Below, one piece after another: positions 62,168 through 64,000 of a stretch of 64,000 nt of DNA. Position 1 is the stretch's first letter, and the number at the start of each line of letters is the position of its first letter. The DNA is from Lachnospiraceae bacterium Marseille-Q4251. Lineage in GTDB: Bacteria; Bacillota; Clostridia; Lachnospirales; Lachnospiraceae. The notes under the pieces are model-generated. The model was not told where the DNA came from. It did not search any database and worked only from the letters and a program-made list of their open reading frames with translations. The stretch is from NCBI GenBank assembly GCA_018223435.1, contig JAGTTO010000001.1:992001-1056000 (forward strand), read 5' to 3'. The translations under genes were made by a program, and so were the position numbers.

Positions 62168-63095
62168 AATTGTCTTTTTTCCTGCCGCTGATCTTTCTCG
62201 CGATAAAATACCGCGGTCTTCCCTTGACTTCCTCGTAAATCTTCGCAATATAAATTCCGATGACGCCAAGGCTCAACATGATGAGGCTGCCTATAATCAG
62301 AAGAAGCAGAATCACCGTCGTGAAGCCCTCCAGCGCATGGCCGCAGAAATATTTTACCAAGGACTGGATTCCCAGCACCACCGCCAGCAAAAGGGTCAGC
62401 ACACCGGCCACCGTGATCATCTGCAGCGGCGCGGAGGAAAAGCCTACGATATTCCGAACCGCATATTTGATCAGAGACCAGGTGGACCACTTGGATTCCC
62501 CTTCGGTACGCTCCTGAACGTCAAATTCCACACTGGTTGTCCGATATCCAACCCAGGAAGAGAGCGCCCGAAAAAAGGCATTTCTCTCCGGCATGGAAAG
62601 CAGAGCCTCCACGGCCTTCCGGTCCATCAGCTTGAAATCCGAAGCCCGGGACATATCGATCTGAACCGCCTTGCTCATGATTTTATAGAACATTCCGGCA
62701 CTGGCCCTATGAAGAATGCTTTCCTTTCCACGGCTTCTCTTCACGCCTTCTATCACTTCATAACCCTGTTCCCAGAGACGGTACATCTCCACCAGAGTCT
62801 CTGGCGGATGCTGCAGGTCACAGTCCATAACGGCGATACAGTCGCCCTCCGCATTGGCAAGGCCCGCAAAAATCGCTGATTCCTTACCAAAATTTCTGGA
62901 AAAACGAATGCCCGTCACATGGCTGTTTTTCTCCGCCGCTTTCTCGATCATTTCCCAGGTCCGATCCTTGGAGCCGTCATTTACAAAGACCAGCTCAAAA
63001 GGAATTTTTTCTCTTTCCATAATCCCGCTCACAACATCCGTTGTCTTCAAAATCATTTTCTCTTCATTATAGGCGGGGATTACAATTGATAACAT
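62166..63095 (-). CDS. GtrB/CsbB-type glycosyltransferase family 2, membrane bound
   Basis: A 309-residue protein. The GT2 domain has LSIVIPAYNEEKMIL, FVNDGSKDRTWEMIE, FSRNFGKESAIFAGL and the metal motif MDCDLQHPPETL. Two C-terminal membrane helices (about residues 230-255 and 262-290) precede IYEEVKGRPRYF, a hallmark of polyprenyl-phosphate glucosyl/GlcNAc transferases such as CsbB and GtrB. It would make undecaprenyl-phosphate-sugar for external decoration; YfhO at 40.6-43.1 kb is the likely acceptor-side partner. It begins 15 bases after rfbD and is co-transcribed with it. Confidence 0.92.
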   Translation of the reverse strand: MLSIVIPAYNEEKMILKTTDVVSGIMEREKIPFELVFVNDGSKDRTWEMIEKAAEKNSHVTGIRFSRNFGKESAIFAGLANAEGDCIAVMDCDLQHPPETLVEMYRLWEQGYEVIEGVKRSRGKESILHRASAGMFYKIMSKAVQIDMSRASDFKLMDRKAVEALLSMPERNAFFRALSSWVGYRTTSVEFDVQERTEGESKWSTWSLIKYAVRNIVGFSSAPLQMITVAGVLTLLLAVVLGIQSLVKYFCGHALEGFTTVILLLLIIGSLIMLSLGVIGIYIAKIYEEVKGRPRYFIARKISGRKKDN

Positions 63096-63110
63096 CTCTG
63101 TCGTTCCTCT

Positions 63111-64000
63111 CTAAAACTCGATCTCTTTCAGGTAACGGCCCAGCGCATCCTGCCAGGTCGGGAGGGGCTTAAAGCCATTCTCCACCAGTTTGCTCTTGTC
63201 CAGTCTGGAGTTAAACGGGCGTTTTGCCTTGGAAGCTCCGTACTCCGCTGTTGTCACCGGCTTTACCTCTACCTTTGCATACTCCGTATGCCCCTGCTCG
63301 ATGGCCTGACGGAAGATTTCCTTCGTGAAATCATACCAGCTGATGTAGCCGCCCTCGTTGGTCGCATGATAATAACCATATTTCTCGGTCCCGATCATAT
63401 CCACCAGCAGTCTCGCCAGATCATAAGTATACGTCGGAGTTCCAATCTGGTCGCAGACAACGGTCAGTTTGTCATGGGTCTTACCCAGATTCAGCATCGT
63501 CTTGATGAAGTTCTTTCCGTTCACGCCAAATACCCAGGCAATCCGGACAATGAAATATTTCTCCAGATTCTCAGAGACAGCCAGCTCTCCGCCAAGCTTC
63601 GTCTCTCCATAGACATTCAGCGGCTTGTAGGTCTTGCAGTCCGGCTGCCAGGGCTCCGTTCCCATTCCGTCAAAGACGTAATCGGTGGAAAGATAGACCA
63701 TCTTGCAGTCCAGTTTCTTACATGCAAGGGCGATGTTCTCAGTTCCGGTCACATTGACCTTGCGGACCTTCTCCACCTTGTCGTCATCCTCCGCCAGATC
63801 CACAGCCGTCCAGGCTGCACAGTGTACCACCACGTCCGGCTTAATCTCCGTCAGCACCTTCTCCACAGCCTCTTTGTCTGTGATATCCAGCTGCACATAC
63901 GGCATTTTCGTCACAGCACTGCCGTCTGCAGCTCCACTGTACTCCGGAGCGATATCGGAACCAACACCCTCGTACCCCCTCTTTGCCAGTTCATTCATCA
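63111..64000 (-). CDS. rfbD: dTDP-4-dehydrorhamnose reductase, N-terminus beyond window edge
   Basis: A partial RmlD of 296 visible residues; the N-terminal NADPH-binding GxxGxxG lies outside the window. Visible motifs are LDITDKEAVEKVL, VVHCAAWTAVDLAE, YLSTDYVFDG (catalytic Thr/Ser), YGETKLGGE (Tyr-Lys pair) and FIVRIAWVFGVNGKNF, ending in WQDALGRYLKEI. It reduces the RmlC product to dTDP-L-rhamnose, completing the pathway started by rfbBAC. It is separated from those genes by an oppositely oriented block of three genes. Confidence 0.95.
   Translation of the reverse strand, partial: MNELAKRGYEGVGSDIAPEYSGAADGSAVTKMPYVQLDITDKEAVEKVLTEIKPDVVVHCAAWTAVDLAEDDDKVEKVRKVNVTGTENIALACKKLDCKMVYLSTDYVFDGMGTEPWQPDCKTYKPLNVYGETKLGGELAVSENLEKYFIVRIAWVFGVNGKNFIKTMLNLGKTHDKLTVVCDQIGTPTYTYDLARLLVDMIGTEKYGYYHATNEGGYISWYDFTKEIFRQAIEQGHTEYAKVEVKPVTTAEYGASKAKRPFNSRLDKSKLVENGFKPLPTWQDALGRYLKEIEF

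Overview
The window looks like a chromosome segment of a gut-type anaerobic Firmicute, most probably a Lachnospiraceae member (genus not resolved). The evidence is the oxygen-sensitive class III ribonucleotide reductase, AsnA, YesM/YesN-type sensor and regulator genes, a Lachnospiraceae-style primary sigma factor with a short acidic N-terminus, strong AGGAGG-type ribosome binding sites, and many small surface proteins with fibronectin type III repeats. No rRNA, tRNA or CRISPR array was seen.

Left third (1-14.8 kb): a patchwork with several scars. The first bases are the C-terminus of a serine recombinase, fused out of frame to an ABC substrate-binding protein that has lost its N-terminal half. 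Next come a PHP-domain phosphatase, a YerC/TrpR-like regulator, a small-ORF/ECF-sigma/beta-repeat-protein cassette, an exported polysaccharide deacetylase, an AraC regulator, a GH13 pseudogene (internal stop, lost 3' half), an amidohydrolase, nrdD behind NrdR boxes but without nrdG, a YesN-type response regulator, an orphan sugar-ABC permease, a truncated histidine kinase, and asnA.

Middle (14.8-32.8 kb): a dapF - esterase - GH3 beta-glucosidase operon, a lysozyme-like protein, a CmpB-family membrane protein, a CE4-like protein lacking its metal ligands, and a large anchored surface protein. An A+T-richer block (24.3-28.1 kb) holds two tiny ArnE/ArnF-like membrane proteins, WbqC and, divergently, an ATP-grasp ligase and a GtrB-like glycosyltransferase. 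Housekeeping genes rpoD, a clpX variant and htrA follow. The one gene-free stretch over 300 bases (30,900-31,264) contains many hairpins.

Right half (32.9-64 kb): a large, almost entirely minus-strand locus for a wall polysaccharide exported by an ABC transporter. In transcription order: rfbB, rfbA and rfbC (dTDP-rhamnose; rfbD is at the right edge), Wzm/Wzt export with a C-terminal extension on Wzt, a methyltransferase followed by a kinase with a coiled-coil tail, three very large tandem glycosyltransferases, YfhO, a Fuc4N-type aminotransferase, two more glycosyltransferases, a polyprenyl-phosphate glycosyl-1-phosphate transferase, a LytR-CpsA-Psr ligase and a final glycosyltransferase. Inferred pathway: RmlA/RmlB make dTDP-4-keto-6-deoxyglucose, which goes to dTDP-rhamnose (RmlC/D) and to dTDP-Fuc4N; the glycosylphosphotransferase primes undecaprenyl phosphate; the GT2 proteins extend the chain; the methyltransferase/kinase pair may cap it; Wzm/Wzt exports it; LCP attaches it to peptidoglycan; GtrB-like enzymes plus YfhO may decorate it outside.

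The most interesting candidate is the methyltransferase, kinase-coiled coil and Wzt-extension set. It has the domain order of the Gram-negative O-antigen terminator WbdD, split over two overlapping genes, in what appears to be a Gram-positive wall-polysaccharide locus.
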